From contig NZ_JANHMP010000002.1 in the NCBI RefSeq assembly GCF_024609265.1, positions 186,001 to 250,000 of the forward strand: DNA of 64,000 bases, written 5' to 3'. Numbering within the stretch: position 1 is the stretch's first letter; every line of letters begins with the position of its first letter. The position numbers and the translations under genes are program-made. This document shows, piece by piece, positions 17,230 through 26,458 of this stretch. The notes beneath the pieces are model-generated. The model was given only the letters and a program-made list of their open reading frames with translations, was not told the origin of the DNA and made no database searches. Source of the stretch: Geothrix campi. Its GTDB lineage: Bacteria; Acidobacteriota; Holophagae; Holophagales; Holophagaceae.

Positions 17230-19848
17230 TCAGGCCAGCAGCGCCTTCACCTGGGTGAGGCGCTGCTCCCTCTCTTCGGCCTGGCCGCGCAGCTTGGCTA
17301 CGGCGGCTTCGGGGGCCTTGGTGACGAAGCTCTCGTCGGCCAGCCGGGCCCGCAGCGGTTCCAGTTCCTTCTCGAGCTTGGCCAGCTCCTTTTCCAGCTT
17401 GGCCTTTTCGGCCACCGGATCCTTGAGGCCAGCCAGTTCCAGGGCCACGGCGCCACCCGCCACCACGGCCACCGTGCGGGTGGGCGAGGCGAGATCATCC
17501 TTGGTGAACGTGACGGATTCCAGGCGGGCGATGGACTTCAGGGCTTCGGTGAAGGGCTCGAGTTCCACCAGGGAACAATAGGCCGGAACGCGCTTGGCGG
17601 GGTCCACACCCTGCTCGGCCTTGAGGCGCAGGAGAGCGGAAAGCACTTCCTGGAACTGGGGGATGATCGTGGCATCCCCACCCTGGAGCTGGAGGATCTT
17701 CTCCCCCACGGGCCAGGAGCGCTGGGCCAGGAGGGTGGGCTCCGAGGGCGGCAGGCGGGGCACGATCACCGCCTCGTGGATCTCCTCGGTGAGGAAGGGC
17801 ACGAAGGGATGCAGGGCGCGCAGGAGGATGTCGAGGAAGTGCAGGATGGCGGCCTTCTGTCCTGCCGTGCCGCTCAGAAGCTGCACCTTGGCCAGCTCGA
17901 TGTAGGTGGCGCAGAAATCGTCCCAGACCAGGTGGTAGAGCAGGTCCGAGGCCTCGTGGAAGCGGAACTCCTCAAGGGCCACGGTCACTTGCTGGAGCAC
18001 GCCTCCCATTCTCTTGATCAACCAGAATTCGGCTTCGCCGAATTCTGGTTCGGTGGACAGCGTGATGTCCTCTCCCATGTTCATCTGCACGAACCGTGAT
18101 GCGTTCCAGAGCTTGTTGCAGAAGTTCCTGGAGGCCTCGAGCCGGGCGGTGCTCATGGCGATGTCCGTGCCCGGGGCGGCCATGATGGCGAGCGAGAAAC
18201 GCAGGGCATCCGTGCCGTACTCCTCCATGACTTCGAGGGGGTCGATGACGTTGCCCTTGGTCTTCGACATCTTCTGGCCGCTGGCATCGCGCACCAGGCT
18301 GTTGAAGTAGACCTTGCGGAAGGGCACGTCGCCCATCCACGTGAGGCCCGCCATGGCCATGCGCGCCACCCAGAAGAACAGGATGTCGTAGCCCGTGATG
18401 AGGACGCTCGTGGGGTAGTAGCGCTTCAGCTCCGCCGTCTCCTCGGGCCAGCCGAAGACGCTGAACGGCCACAGGGCCGACGAGAACCACGTATCCAACG
18501 TATCGGGGTCCTGAATCAGGTCTCCGGCTCCGCAGGCGCGACAGGCGGAGGGGGCCTCCATCTCCACATGAAGCTCGCCACACTTCGCGCAGGTCCAGGC
18601 GGGGATGCGATGGCCCCAGACCAGCTGGCGGCTGATGCACCAGTCCTGGATGTTGGTGAGCCAATGGGCCCACACGGCCGTGTGGTGCTCGGGCGTGAAC
18701 TGGATGGCGCCGCTCTGGACGGCCTCCAAGGCCTTGGCGGCGGCCTCCTTCACATCCATGAACCACTGCTCGCTGACCAGGGGCTCCAGCACGGCGCCGC
18801 TGCGATCGCTGAGGCTGATCTTGTGGACGTAATCCTCCACCTTCACGAGGAAACCCTGTTCCTCGAGATCCGCCACCACGCGCTTGCGCGCCTCGAAGCG
18901 ATCCAGACCGGCATAGGCTCCGGCGGCGGCGGTCATCTTGGCATCGAAGCCGATGATGGTGATGGACTCCAGCTTCAGGCGCTTGCCCGCGGCGAAGTCG
19001 TTGGGGTCGTGGGCGGGCGTCACCTTCACACAGCCGGTCCCGAAGGCGGGATCCACGAAGGCGTCGGCCACCACGGGGATCTGGCGACCTGTCAGGGGGT
19101 GGTTCATGAGCTTGCCGATCATCCCCCGGTAGCGCTCGTCATCGGGGTGCACGGCCACGGCTGTATCGCCCAGCATGGTCTCGGGGCGCGTGGTGGCGAC
19201 CACGACGTTCCCGCTGCCGTCCGCCAGTGGATAGCGCAGGTACCAGAGCTTGCCCTTGCGCTCTTCGTATTTCACTTCCAGATCGCTGAGGGCGGTCTGA
19301 AGGGCCGGGTCCCACTGGATCATGCGGGGGCCGCGGTAGATGCGGCCGGCCTTGTAGCTTTCCACGAAGACCTTGCGCACGGCCTTGTTGAGGGCCGGAT
19401 CGAGGGTGAAGCGGTTGCGGGTCCAGTCCACGGAGCAGCCCAGGCGTTTGAGCTGGTGCTCGATGGCGCCCTGGTTCTTCTCCTTCCAGTCCCAGATGCG
19501 CTGCTCGAAGGCGTCCCGGCCCAGCTTGTGGCGGTCGGTGCCCTCGGCCTTGAGCTGGCGCTCCACCATCATCTGGGTGGCGATGCCGGCGTGGTCCGTG
19601 CCCGGCACCCACAGGGCGTCGAAGCCCTGGGCCCGCTTGAAGCGCGTGAGCACGTCGTGGAGCGTGTTCACCAGGGCGTGGCCCATGTGCAGGTTGCCCG
19701 TGATATTGGGGGGGGGGATGACGATGGACCAGGGCTCCTTGCCGCTGGCGGGAGCGGCCTCGAAGGCCTTGGACTCCTCCCACACCGAGTACCAGCGGGT
19801 CTGCGCCGTCCTGAAATCGAAAGCCTTGTCCATCTCTCGCGTTGCCAT
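17230..19848 (-). CDS. valS: Valyl-tRNA synthetase
   Basis: 872 residues from ATG at 19848 (MATREMDKAFDF); ATG at 19833 is an alternative with GAGAG before it. The class I signatures are PPPNITGNLHMGH (HMGH at 54-57) and QKMSKTKGN. The editing domain lies between. The C-terminal part ends in a coiled coil (about 800-872, LEKELAKLEKELEPLRARLA) typical of ValRS. It charges tRNA-Val; a tRNA-Val gene is in this window. Codons near residue 600-610 contain a perfect 31-base palindrome that sits in a surface linker after the catalytic domain. Confidence 0.97.
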   Translation of the reverse strand: MATREMDKAFDFRTAQTRWYSVWEESKAFEAAPASGKEPWSIVIPPPNITGNLHMGHALVNTLHDVLTRFKRAQGFDALWVPGTDHAGIATQMMVERQLKAEGTDRHKLGRDAFEQRIWDWKEKNQGAIEHQLKRLGCSVDWTRNRFTLDPALNKAVRKVFVESYKAGRIYRGPRMIQWDPALQTALSDLEVKYEERKGKLWYLRYPLADGSGNVVVATTRPETMLGDTAVAVHPDDERYRGMIGKLMNHPLTGRQIPVVADAFVDPAFGTGCVKVTPAHDPNDFAAGKRLKLESITIIGFDAKMTAAAGAYAGLDRFEARKRVVADLEEQGFLVKVEDYVHKISLSDRSGAVLEPLVSEQWFMDVKEAAAKALEAVQSGAIQFTPEHHTAVWAHWLTNIQDWCISRQLVWGHRIPAWTCAKCGELHVEMEAPSACRACGAGDLIQDPDTLDTWFSSALWPFSVFGWPEETAELKRYYPTSVLITGYDILFFWVARMAMAGLTWMGDVPFRKVYFNSLVRDASGQKMSKTKGNVIDPLEVMEEYGTDALRFSLAIMAAPGTDIAMSTARLEASRNFCNKLWNASRFVQMNMGEDITLSTEPEFGEAEFWLIKRMGGVLQQVTVALEEFRFHEASDLLYHLVWDDFCATYIELAKVQLLSGTAGQKAAILHFLDILLRALHPFVPFLTEEIHEAVIVPRLPPSEPTLLAQRSWPVGEKILQLQGGDATIIPQFQEVLSALLRLKAEQGVDPAKRVPAYCSLVELEPFTEALKSIARLESVTFTKDDLASPTRTVAVVAGGAVALELAGLKDPVAEKAKLEKELAKLEKELEPLRARLADESFVTKAPEAAVAKLRGQAEEREQRLTQVKALLA
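18020..18050. repeat. Perfect palindrome inside valS
   Basis: Arms AACCAGAATTCGGC / GCCGAATTCTGGTT (14 bp) around TTC. It is translated as EFGEAEFW in the linker of ValRS. It shares the core TCG(G/A)CTTCGCCGA with the palindrome at 19869-19895. Confidence 0.75.
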
Positions 19849-19868
19849 CTTTTTCTTGCCTTTCCCGG

Positions 19869-19895
19869 CTCCAAATCGACTTCGCCGATTTGGAG
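19869..19895. repeat. Palindrome upstream of valS
   Basis: Arms CTCCAAATCG / CGATTTGGAG (10 bp) around ACTTCGC, 21 bases before the valS start, so it would form a hairpin in the valS leader. Its centre resembles that of the palindrome within valS. Confidence 0.65.
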
Positions 19896-19996
19896 GGATG
19901 TGAACGGAACTGCATCTGGAGCGGCCAGCCCAATGAATCAGTTTACCCGTGGGAGGACTGGCCTTCCAGGCAGGGGCTTCCAGGCGGAGCATCTTG

Positions 19997-20029
19997 AAAG
20001 TAATGGGATATCATGGTCATCATTACTTT
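19997..20029. promoter_or_regulatory. Inverted repeat upstream of tetraheme cytochrome
   Basis: AAAGTAATG and CATTACTTT, perfect 9-base arms 15 bases apart, ending 22 bases before the cytochrome start. The AT-rich arms stand out in this GC-rich DNA and look like a regulator site. It also contains GGTCATCA (20015-20022), shared with two peptidase upstream regions. Confidence 0.4.
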
Positions 20030-20051
20030 TGCGGCAAGGATGGGAGGGCAC

Positions 20052-20411
20052 ATGCGTCTTCTGCGGATGGGGACTCTGGGGCTGTCGGGGCTGCTGGTCG
20101 CAGGGATCGGCCTGGCCCAGGAGCGGCCGCTGCCGGCGCCCCACATCAAGGCGAAGCTGATCTGCCACGACTGTCACCAGAAGGAGAAGCCCACCACGGC
20201 GGCGGTGCCGGACGAGGCCTGCATGGTCTGTCACGGCGACTATCCCGCGATGAAGGCGCTGACCAAGGACGCCAAGCCCAACCCCCACGCCCCTCCCCAG
20301 GCCTCGCCCCACGAGCCCTACCCCTGCACGGACTGCCACCGCCAGCACAAGCCGCCGGTGGTGAAATGCCTGGAATGCCACGAGGGGAAGTTTACCTTCA
20401 AGATCAAGTGA
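20052..20411 (+). CDS. Periplasmic small tetraheme cytochrome c
   Basis: 119 residues from ATG at 20052, with GGGAGGG before it. The signal peptide ends near GIGLAQE. Four CxxCH heme sites are present: CHDCH, CMVCH, CTDCH and CLECH, plus extra His that can serve as distal ligands. The size and spacing fit small tetraheme cytochromes (STC/CctA-like), periplasmic electron carriers of metal-reducing bacteria. A role in extracellular or anaerobic respiration is inferred from the family. Confidence 0.88.
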   Translation: MRLLRMGTLGLSGLLVAGIGLAQERPLPAPHIKAKLICHDCHQKEKPTTAAVPDEACMVCHGDYPAMKALTKDAKPNPHAPPQASPHEPYPCTDCHRQHKPPVVKCLECHEGKFTFKIK

Positions 20412-20466
20412 GCCTCTGCGAGCGGGTGATCGCCGCGGCGCCGTGGATTCCTGGCAGGGTGCCTGC

Positions 20467-21350
20467 ATGGACTCCGCAGACACTCCTGAATGCCCCGTGA
20501 CCCTGCAGCCGGACGGCGCGGCGCGGCTGGCGCTGGGGACCATGCGCCTGCTGGACTGGCATCTGGACCCTCGGGCCCTGGCGAGCTTCCTGGCCCAGGC
20601 CGCGGACGCGGGCGTGGGTGTCCTGGACACGGCCGGCATCTACGGCGCCGGGGAGGTGGAGCCCGCGCTGGGGGCGGCCTTCCGGGAGGCGCCGGGCTTG
20701 CGCGACCGCTTCCGCCTCGTGGGCAAGTGCGGCACCGGGGCGGGGAGGTGGCCGTCAAGCACTACGACACCTCCCGCGCCCACCTGACCGCCTCGGTGGA
20801 CCGGACCTTGCGGTGTCTTGGAACCGACCACCTGGATCTCCTGCTCCTCCACCGGCCCGACCCACTTCTGGATCCGGACGATCTGGCCGGGACCTTCGCG
20901 GATCTACGGGCCTCGGGCCGGGTCCGCTCTTTCGGTTTGTCCAATTTCAGGCCTGCCCAGGCGGACCTCCTCCGGGCCCGCCTCAACCTGCCTCTGGTCG
21001 CGCACCAGGTGGAGGCCTCCCTCTGGCATCCCGATCCCGTGCTGGATGGGACGCTGGACCATGCCCGCCTCGCCGGCCTGACTCCCATGGCCTGGTCGCC
21101 CCTGGGAGGCGGTCGACCCGCACCGCCGATCCTTGGGGCCGCGCTCGAGCGCCTGGGCCGGTCGCTGGGGCTCACGCCGGCCCAGGTGGCCCTGGCCTGG
21201 CTGGCCCGCCATCCCGCCCGGATGCTGCCAGTGCTTGGCACGGGCCGCATCGAGCGGATCTGAGAGGGTGTGGCCGCGATGGCGACGGGCCTCGACCGCG
21301 GAGGCTGGTTCGAGCTGCTGGAGGCCGCCACCGGCCATGCGGTACCCTAG
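20467..21350 (+). pseudogene. Aldo/keto reductase, broken by frameshift and stop
   Basis: The N-terminal half runs in one frame from ATG 20467 (ALGTMRLLDWHLDP, then LDTAGIYGAGEVEPALG, then LVGKCGTG). The rest is one base off (VKHYDTSRAHLTASVDRTL, then LDLLLLHRPDPL, then SFGLSNFRPAQ). The change lies in the G-run at about 20736-20748. A second lesion is TGA at 21261, where the family has Arg (IERI*EGV); the frame stays open beyond it to TAG at 21348, reading ELLEAATGHAVP. The intact relative is YdhF-like AKR. Two independent lesions make sequencing error unlikely. Confidence 0.8.
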
Positions 21351-21354
21351 GAGG

Positions 21355-22080
21355 ATGGGCTCCAGTCCTCGTCTCCTCTCTCTGTTCCTGGTCGGCCAGG
21401 CTCTCACTGCAGGAGGGCTGGTCCTGGATGGCCGGGTGCTTCCTTTCCGCCAGGTGGAGGTCAGTGCGCCGGTATCGAGCCGGATCACGGAAATGCGCGT
21501 GACGGAGGGTGAGGCCGTAAAGGCGGGTCAGCCTCTGGCCCAGCTCTACGGGAAGCTGGAAGAGCTCGAGATGCAGCGGGCCAAGGCCCTGCTCGAGCGC
21601 CGGGAGTTCGAGGCCAAGGGCGCAAAACGCCTCTACGACAGCAAGATCATCCCTGAGGCCCGGGCCCTGGAGTCGCGCATCGATCTGGAATTGGCGCGGC
21701 TTCAGTACGAGACCGCGGCAGAGCAGGTGCGGCTCCACACCATCGTGGCCCCCATGGATGGCGTGGTGGTGGCCCGGTACCACGAGGCAGGTGAGGCGGT
21801 ATCTGGGGCCCAGCCGATGTTCCGCCTCATGGACCTGAGCCGGGTCATGATCCAGTGTGCCGTGAGCCCGGGGTTCCTGGCCGCGCTCACGCCCGGCCGC
21901 AAGGTACGGGTGCTCTTTCCCGATCCGGGTGGCACCATGAGCGCCGAGGGGGAGGTGGCCCTCGTGGACCCCTGCGCGGATGCCGCAGGCAAGGTCCGCG
22001 TGAAGGTGGTGGTGGCGAACCCGGAGGGACGGTTCCGCGCCGGGCTCAGGGCCCAGGTCATGGTTCCCGAGGCCCCCTGA
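21355..22080 (+). CDS. HlyD-type periplasmic adaptor (membrane fusion protein)
   Basis: 241 residues, short for the family. A signal peptide is followed by a barrel-sandwich/lipoyl half-motif (VSAPVSSRITEMRVTEGEAV), a helical hairpin (about 65-115) and the second lipoyl half (IVAPMDGVVVARYHEAGEAV). A beta-barrel (RVMIQCAVSPGFLAAL to AEGEVALVD) completes it. RND or ABC exporters use such adaptors, but no pump is adjacent, so it may serve a partner elsewhere. ATG follows the reductase remnant by four bases with AGGAGG before it. Confidence 0.8.
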   Translation: MGSSPRLLSLFLVGQALTAGGLVLDGRVLPFRQVEVSAPVSSRITEMRVTEGEAVKAGQPLAQLYGKLEELEMQRAKALLERREFEAKGAKRLYDSKIIPEARALESRIDLELARLQYETAAEQVRLHTIVAPMDGVVVARYHEAGEAVSGAQPMFRLMDLSRVMIQCAVSPGFLAALTPGRKVRVLFPDPGGTMSAEGEVALVDPCADAAGKVRVKVVVANPEGRFRAGLRAQVMVPEAP

Positions 22081-22121
22081 AGAATCCTACAGGGGACCGC
22101 GACCTCCCACTCCCGGTTGGA

Positions 22122-22367
22122 TCAGAGCTTCTTGTGGGTGCCGTCGCACATCGGCTTGGTGCCGCTGTGCTTGCAGCCACAGAACCACTTCGTCCCCGTG
22201 ACATCAGCCGTGTAGGCCATGGGCACGAACGGCCCGCCCTTGTGGGAGCCGTCGCAGAAGGGCTGCTTCTTGCTGTTGCCGCAGGCGCACCAGTGGTAGG
22301 TCTTACCCGCTTCAACCTCCACCTGGTAGGGGCCCTTCTGGGCGATGTGGGGCGTGGGATCCGTCAT
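22122..22367 (-). CDS. CDGSH iron-sulfur domain protein (tandem)
   Basis: 81 residues with two CDGSH-type sites: CACGNSKKQPFCDGSH and CGCKHSGTKPMCDGTH, each providing three Cys and one His for a [2Fe-2S] cluster. A two-cluster monomer is the layout of bacterial MiNT/CISD3-like proteins. They are linked to cluster transfer and redox balance. It lies 72 bases downstream of a hemerythrin-like gene and bioB on the same strand, which suggests a common iron-sulfur theme. Confidence 0.92.
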   Translation of the reverse strand: MTDPTPHIAQKGPYQVEVEAGKTYHWCACGNSKKQPFCDGSHKGGPFVPMAYTADVTGTKWFCGCKHSGTKPMCDGTHKKL

Positions 22368-22439
22368 GGCAATCCTCCTTGTCGGGGTGCCTTCGTTGGA
22401 TAGCGGAATCCACTATACCCCCGCCCTCCTAATCGGGGC

Positions 22440-23105
22440 TCAATCACCCCCACCGCGCCGCTCCTCCATCTCCTCCCATTCCAGTTCGGTCCACCACTCG
22501 AACTCGAGGCCATCACAGGTGACGCCGAACGAGGGGCAGGCGATGCAGCCGTCGCCGCGGTGGACTTCCGCATCGTGCTGGGGTGGATAGATCGCGAGCA
22601 GGGCCAGGGCGCCTTCGCGGGCGGCAGCTTCGGCCCCGGTCATGGGGCGTGAGGGCAGGTCGCGCACGTGGAAGCGGCGCAGACGCTCCTCCCCTTCGGG
22701 GTACATGACTGAGTTCTCGGCGTCGATGTGCCGCCACAGGGAGCGGCTGTAGTCCACGGCCAGGGCTTCCATCCGCTGGCGGTCGGCTTCCGCCAGCTGC
22801 GGAGCACTCAGCAGGCCCTCCAGGCCATCCAGAAGCCCGGCCATGCGCCGGTGCTCGCCGGTGAGGGCGGCGATGGGGCCCCGGTCCGGGGGCAGTTCGG
22901 CCCGTTCCGCCAGGGCCTTGAAGAGCACTTCCTCCTCCTTGTGGTGGTGGAAGTCGCCGGCGAAGCGGCGGAAGAAGGCCATGAAGCGGGTGCCATCCGC
23001 GGGGTCGCCCTGGTCGGCGAGACGGGCGGTCACGAAGGCCCGGAGGGAGCCCAGCACCTGCTCGATGAGCTCGTGTTCCCTGCGGAGGTCGTCGATGAGC
23101 TTCAT
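22440..23105 (-). CDS. Hemerythrin HHE-domain protein
   Basis: 221 residues. Helix-bundle iron ligands are suggested by LRREHELIEQVL, GDFHHHKEEEVLFKAL, LTGEHRRMAGLL and LWRHIDAENSVMYPEGE, the pattern of the HHE cation-binding family, which binds a di-iron centre and reacts with O2 or NO. The C-terminal part contains CIACPSFGVTC with three Cys, not part of the usual HHE fold. It starts five bases after bioB on the same strand. Repair of iron-sulfur clusters (as in RIC/ScdA) or O2 scavenging is inferred. Confidence 0.8.
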   Translation of the reverse strand: MKLIDDLRREHELIEQVLGSLRAFVTARLADQGDPADGTRFMAFFRRFAGDFHHHKEEEVLFKALAERAELPPDRGPIAALTGEHRRMAGLLDGLEGLLSAPQLAEADRQRMEALAVDYSRSLWRHIDAENSVMYPEGEERLRRFHVRDLPSRPMTGAEAAAREGALALLAIYPPQHDAEVHRGDGCIACPSFGVTCDGLEFEWWTELEWEEMEERRGGGD

Positions 23106-23110
23106 GATGC

Positions 23111-24061
23111 CTACAGCTTAACGGCGGCGCCCTCCACCCGCATGCCCAGGGCGTTCAACAGCCAGTGATCGTGGTTGCCGCCGGGGTTGGGCGTGGTGAG
23201 GAGCTTCTCGCCCGTGAAGATGGAATTGGCGCCCGCGAAGAAGCAGAGGGCCTGCAGCTCGTCGCTCATCTGGGTGCGGCCGGCGCTGAGGCGGATGCGG
23301 CTCTTGGGGAAGAGGATGCGGGCCGTGGCGATCATGCGTACGAGCTCGAGCGGGGGCAGAGGGTCCACGTTCGCCAACGGCGTGCCGTCCACTGCCACGA
23401 ACTGGTTGATCGGAATACTTTCTGGGGCGGGTTCCAGCTCCGTCAGTTCCTGGAGGAAATGGATGCGCTGATCCACCGTTTCGCCCATGCCCACGATGCC
23501 GCCGGAGCACACTTCCAGACCTGCGGCGCGCACGGCGGCGATGGTCTCCAGGCGCTCGTCGAACTTTCGCGTGTGGATGATGGTCTCGTAGAAGTCGCGG
23601 CTGGAATCGATGTTGTGGTTGTAGACCTGGCAGCCCGAGGCCTTGAGGCGCCTGGCCTGGGCCTCGTTGAGCATGCCGAGGGTGACGCAGACCTCCATGC
23701 CCATGCCGGAGACGCCCTGCACCATGTCGAGCACGGCGTCGAAGTTGGCGTCGTCCTTCACCTCGCGCCAGGCGGCGCCCATGCAGTAGCGGGTCGAGCC
23801 GTTGGCCTTGGCCTCGGCGGCGCCGGCCAGCACCTTCTCCACATCCTTGAGCGGCTCGACCTTGAGCGCGGTCTGATAGCGGGCGCTCTGGGGACAGTAG
23901 GCGCAGTCCTCGGGGCACGCGCCGGTCTTGATGGAATCCAGGGTGCAGAACTGGATCTCCTCGGCGTTCCAGTGCTGCCGGTGGGCCGTGGCCGCCCGGT
24001 AGAGCAGCTCGGGCACGGGCAGATCGTGGATGGCTCGGATCTCGGCAGGGGACATGGGCAT
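23111..24061 (-). CDS. bioB: Biotin synthase
   Basis: 316 residues from ATG at 24061 (24055 also possible). The radical-SAM motif is CPEDCAYC (CxxxCxxC). NHNIDSSRDFYETI, CSGGIVGMGE and the Arg-containing IRLSAGRTQM, needed for the auxiliary [2Fe-2S] cluster, are all present. It inserts sulfur into dethiobiotin, using the [2Fe-2S] cluster as sulfur source. No other bio gene is adjacent; instead a hemerythrin-like and a CDGSH gene follow on the same strand. Confidence 0.96.
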   Translation of the reverse strand: MPMSPAEIRAIHDLPVPELLYRAATAHRQHWNAEEIQFCTLDSIKTGACPEDCAYCPQSARYQTALKVEPLKDVEKVLAGAAEAKANGSTRYCMGAAWREVKDDANFDAVLDMVQGVSGMGMEVCVTLGMLNEAQARRLKASGCQVYNHNIDSSRDFYETIIHTRKFDERLETIAAVRAAGLEVCSGGIVGMGETVDQRIHFLQELTELEPAPESIPINQFVAVDGTPLANVDPLPPLELVRMIATARILFPKSRIRLSAGRTQMSDELQALCFFAGANSIFTGEKLLTTPNPGGNHDHWLLNALGMRVEGAAVKL

Positions 24062-24278
24062 GGGCCACTCGCAAAGCGCCCATTCTATCCATAAGCATCG
24101 GCACGGCGATTTATCACCCATGGATCACTTATTGATCTGCACTGGTCTGTGTCGATCCTGGAAATTTGCCCAATGGGGTCGGGGGAATACCGGTGTAGAC
24201 GGGTTATCCCGGGGCATGAGCCCCCCGTGCTAGATTGAGAAGCCCCGAATGGCTCAGAACCCCTTGTGAGGAGTGCCT

Positions 24279-26405
24279 TTGGCCGCCCGTTCCGACCTGT
24301 CAGCGCCCGCCACGACCCTGACCCGCGAGCAGCGCGTCCGGCTCTTCCGCACGATCTATGCGGCCCGCCGCATCGACGACAAAGAGATCATGGGCAAGCG
24401 CCAGAACAAGGTCTTCTTCCAGATCAACGGAGTGGGTCATGAGGCCATCCAGGCCGCGGCGGCGATGTGTTTCCGGCCTGGCCACGACTGGTTCTTCTTC
24501 TACTACCGCGACCGGGCCTTGGCCTACGGCCTGGGCTATTCGGCCAAGGAGATGTTCCTGGGTTCCGTGGGTTCGGTGGAGGACCCGGCCAGCGGTGGCC
24601 GCCAGATGCCCAGCCACTGGGGCCACCAGGGCCTGAACATCTTCACCACCTCCAGTCCCACCGGCAGCCAGTTCCTTCATGCCGTGGGCGCGGCAGAGGC
24701 GGTTGTGCGCGCCGAGCAGGGCGGTCTGCAGGAGCTGTTGGGCATCCCTTCCGACCAGGTGGCCCTGACCACGACGGGCGACGGGACCTGCAGCCAGGGC
24801 GAGTTCTGGGAAGCCGTCAGCAATGCCGTGAATCTGAAAGTTCCCGTGGTCTTCCTGGTGGAGGACAACGGCTACGCCATCAGCACCCCCAGCGAGGTGC
24901 AGTACCCCGGCGGCAACGTCGCCGCCCTCCTCAAGGGCTACGAAGCGCACGGTCTGCTGATCCTGGATGAGGTGGACGGCTGCGACCCCCTCGCCAGCTA
25001 CGAGGCCATGAAGGCCGCCGTGGATCACGCCCGGGCCCGCAAGGGGCCGGCCCTGGTGCGGGCCAGGGTGATCCGCCCCTACAGCCATTCGCTCTCCGAC
25101 GACGAGCAGCTCTACAAGTCCAAAGCTCAGCGGGAAGCCGAGGCTTTGCGGGATCCCGTGGCCGCCTTCGCCAACCAGCTGGTGGCCTGGGGCGATCTGA
25201 GCCCTGAGCAGCTCCAGATGCTGAAGGAGGAGGTGCAGGCCGAGATCGACTTCGCCTGGGAGGAGGCCGAGGCCGCCCCCAGACCCGCGCCGGGAAGCTT
25301 CTACCAGCATCTGTACAGCGAAGAGGTGGATCCCACCGCCGCCACCTTCGATACCGAACATGCGGCCGGAAACCAGGCGACCGGCACGAAGACGATGATC
25401 GATCTCATCAACGCCACGCTGAAGCATGAGATGGCGCGGGATCCGCGCATCCTCATCTTCGGCGAGGACGTGGCCGACGCCAGCCGGGACGAGATCCTCG
25501 GCGAGGTGAAGGGCAAGGGCGGTGTTTTCAAGGCCACCCACGGCCTCCAGAAGCAGTTCGGCAGCCACCGCGTCTACAACTCGCCCCTGGCCGAGGCCAC
25601 GATCATCGGCCGGGCCATCGGCCTCGCCGCGCGGGGTTTCAAGCCCGTGGTGGAGATCCAGTTCTTCGACTACATCTGGCCCGCCATGCAGCAGCTCCGC
25701 GATGAGCTGGCCACCATCCGGTGGCGTTCCAACGGGGCCTTCAAAAGCCCCATGGTGGTGCGCGTGCCCATCGCGGGCTACCTCATGGGCGGAGCCACGT
25801 ATCACAGCCAGTGCGGGGAGAGCACCTTCACCCACATCCCGGGTTTGAGGGTCGTCTGCCCCAGCACTGCCCTGGACGCCGCGGGCCTGCTGCGCACGGC
25901 CATCCGCTGCGATGATCCCGTGCTCTTCCTGGAGCCCAAGCACCTCTACCGGCAGACCCACAACAAGGGCAACGATCCCGGGCCGGACTTCACGATCCCC
26001 TTCGGCAAGGCCCGCATGGTGCGCGAGGGCACGAGCCTGTCCGTCATCACCTACGGGAACACCGTCCACCGCGCCGTCCAGGCCGCGCGGGAGGCGGAGA
26101 AGGAGGGCATCTCCGTCGAAATCCTGGATCTCCGCACGCTCAATCCCTACGACTGGGCGGCCATCGAGCGCACGGTGAAGAAGACCCACCGCGTGATCGT
26201 GGCCCACGAGGACACGCTCAGCTGGGGCTATGGCAGCGAGATCGCGGCCCGCATCGCCGACGAGCTGTTCTTCCATCTGGACGCCCCCGTGCGCCGGGTG
26301 GCGGCCAAGGACACCTGGGTGGCGTACTATCCGGCCCTGGAGGACGAGATCCTGCCTCAGCCCAAGGATTTCCTCGAGGCCTACCGGAAGCTCGCCGCGG
26401 TCTAA
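24279..26405 (+). CDS. 2-oxoacid dehydrogenase E1, fused alpha and beta subunits
   Basis: 708 residues from TTG at 24279, six bases after GAGGAG. GTG at 24273 touches that ribosome site and so is unlikely. Residues about 1-345 are the alpha part with the thiamine-diphosphate motif [18 protein letters not shown] and EDNGYAIS. Residues about 370-708 are the beta part ([17 protein letters not shown], then [18 protein letters not shown]). Fused E1 chains of this type serve branched-chain 2-oxoacid or pyruvate dehydrogenase complexes. No E2/E3 genes are adjacent, so the substrate is open. Confidence 0.88.
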   Translation: MAARSDLSAPATTLTREQRVRLFRTIYAARRIDDKEIMGKRQNKVFFQINGVGHEAIQAAAAMCFRPGHDWFFFYYRDRALAYGLGYSAKEMFLGSVGSVEDPASGGRQMPSHWGHQGLNIFTTSSPTGSQFLHAVGAAEAVVRAEQGGLQELLGIPSDQVALTTTGDGTCSQGEFWEAVSNAVNLKVPVVFLVEDNGYAISTPSEVQYPGGNVAALLKGYEAHGLLILDEVDGCDPLASYEAMKAAVDHARARKGPALVRARVIRPYSHSLSDDEQLYKSKAQREAEALRDPVAAFANQLVAWGDLSPEQLQMLKEEVQAEIDFAWEEAEAAPRPAPGSFYQHLYSEEVDPTAATFDTEHAAGNQATGTKTMIDLINATLKHEMARDPRILIFGEDVADASRDEILGEVKGKGGVFKATHGLQKQFGSHRVYNSPLAEATIIGRAIGLAARGFKPVVEIQFFDYIWPAMQQLRDELATIRWRSNGAFKSPMVVRVPIAGYLMGGATYHSQCGESTFTHIPGLRVVCPSTALDAAGLLRTAIRCDDPVLFLEPKHLYRQTHNKGNDPGPDFTIPFGKARMVREGTSLSVITYGNTVHRAVQAAREAEKEGISVEILDLRTLNPYDWAAIERTVKKTHRVIVAHEDTLSWGYGSEIAARIADELFFHLDAPVRRVAAKDTWVAYYPALEDEILPQPKDFLEAYRKLAAV

Positions 26406-26458
26406 ATCGGTCAGTCCCTGCAAAAAACCGATAAGATGGGCCGATGATCGGAGGGCCC

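Noticed and set aside
24273-24275. GTG start for the fused E1 gene
   Set aside because: It directly touches the ribosome site GAGGAG; TTG at 24279 has proper spacing.
24062-24278. Search for a BirA-type biotin operator before bioB
   Set aside because: No long inverted repeat of the TTGTAAAC type is present; only short, unrelated symmetric bits.
26404-26435. Sigma-28-like -10 box (CCGATAA) before the outer-membrane-like gene
   Set aside because: The only TAAA upstream is about 20 bases away instead of 15, so the promoter does not fit FliA.
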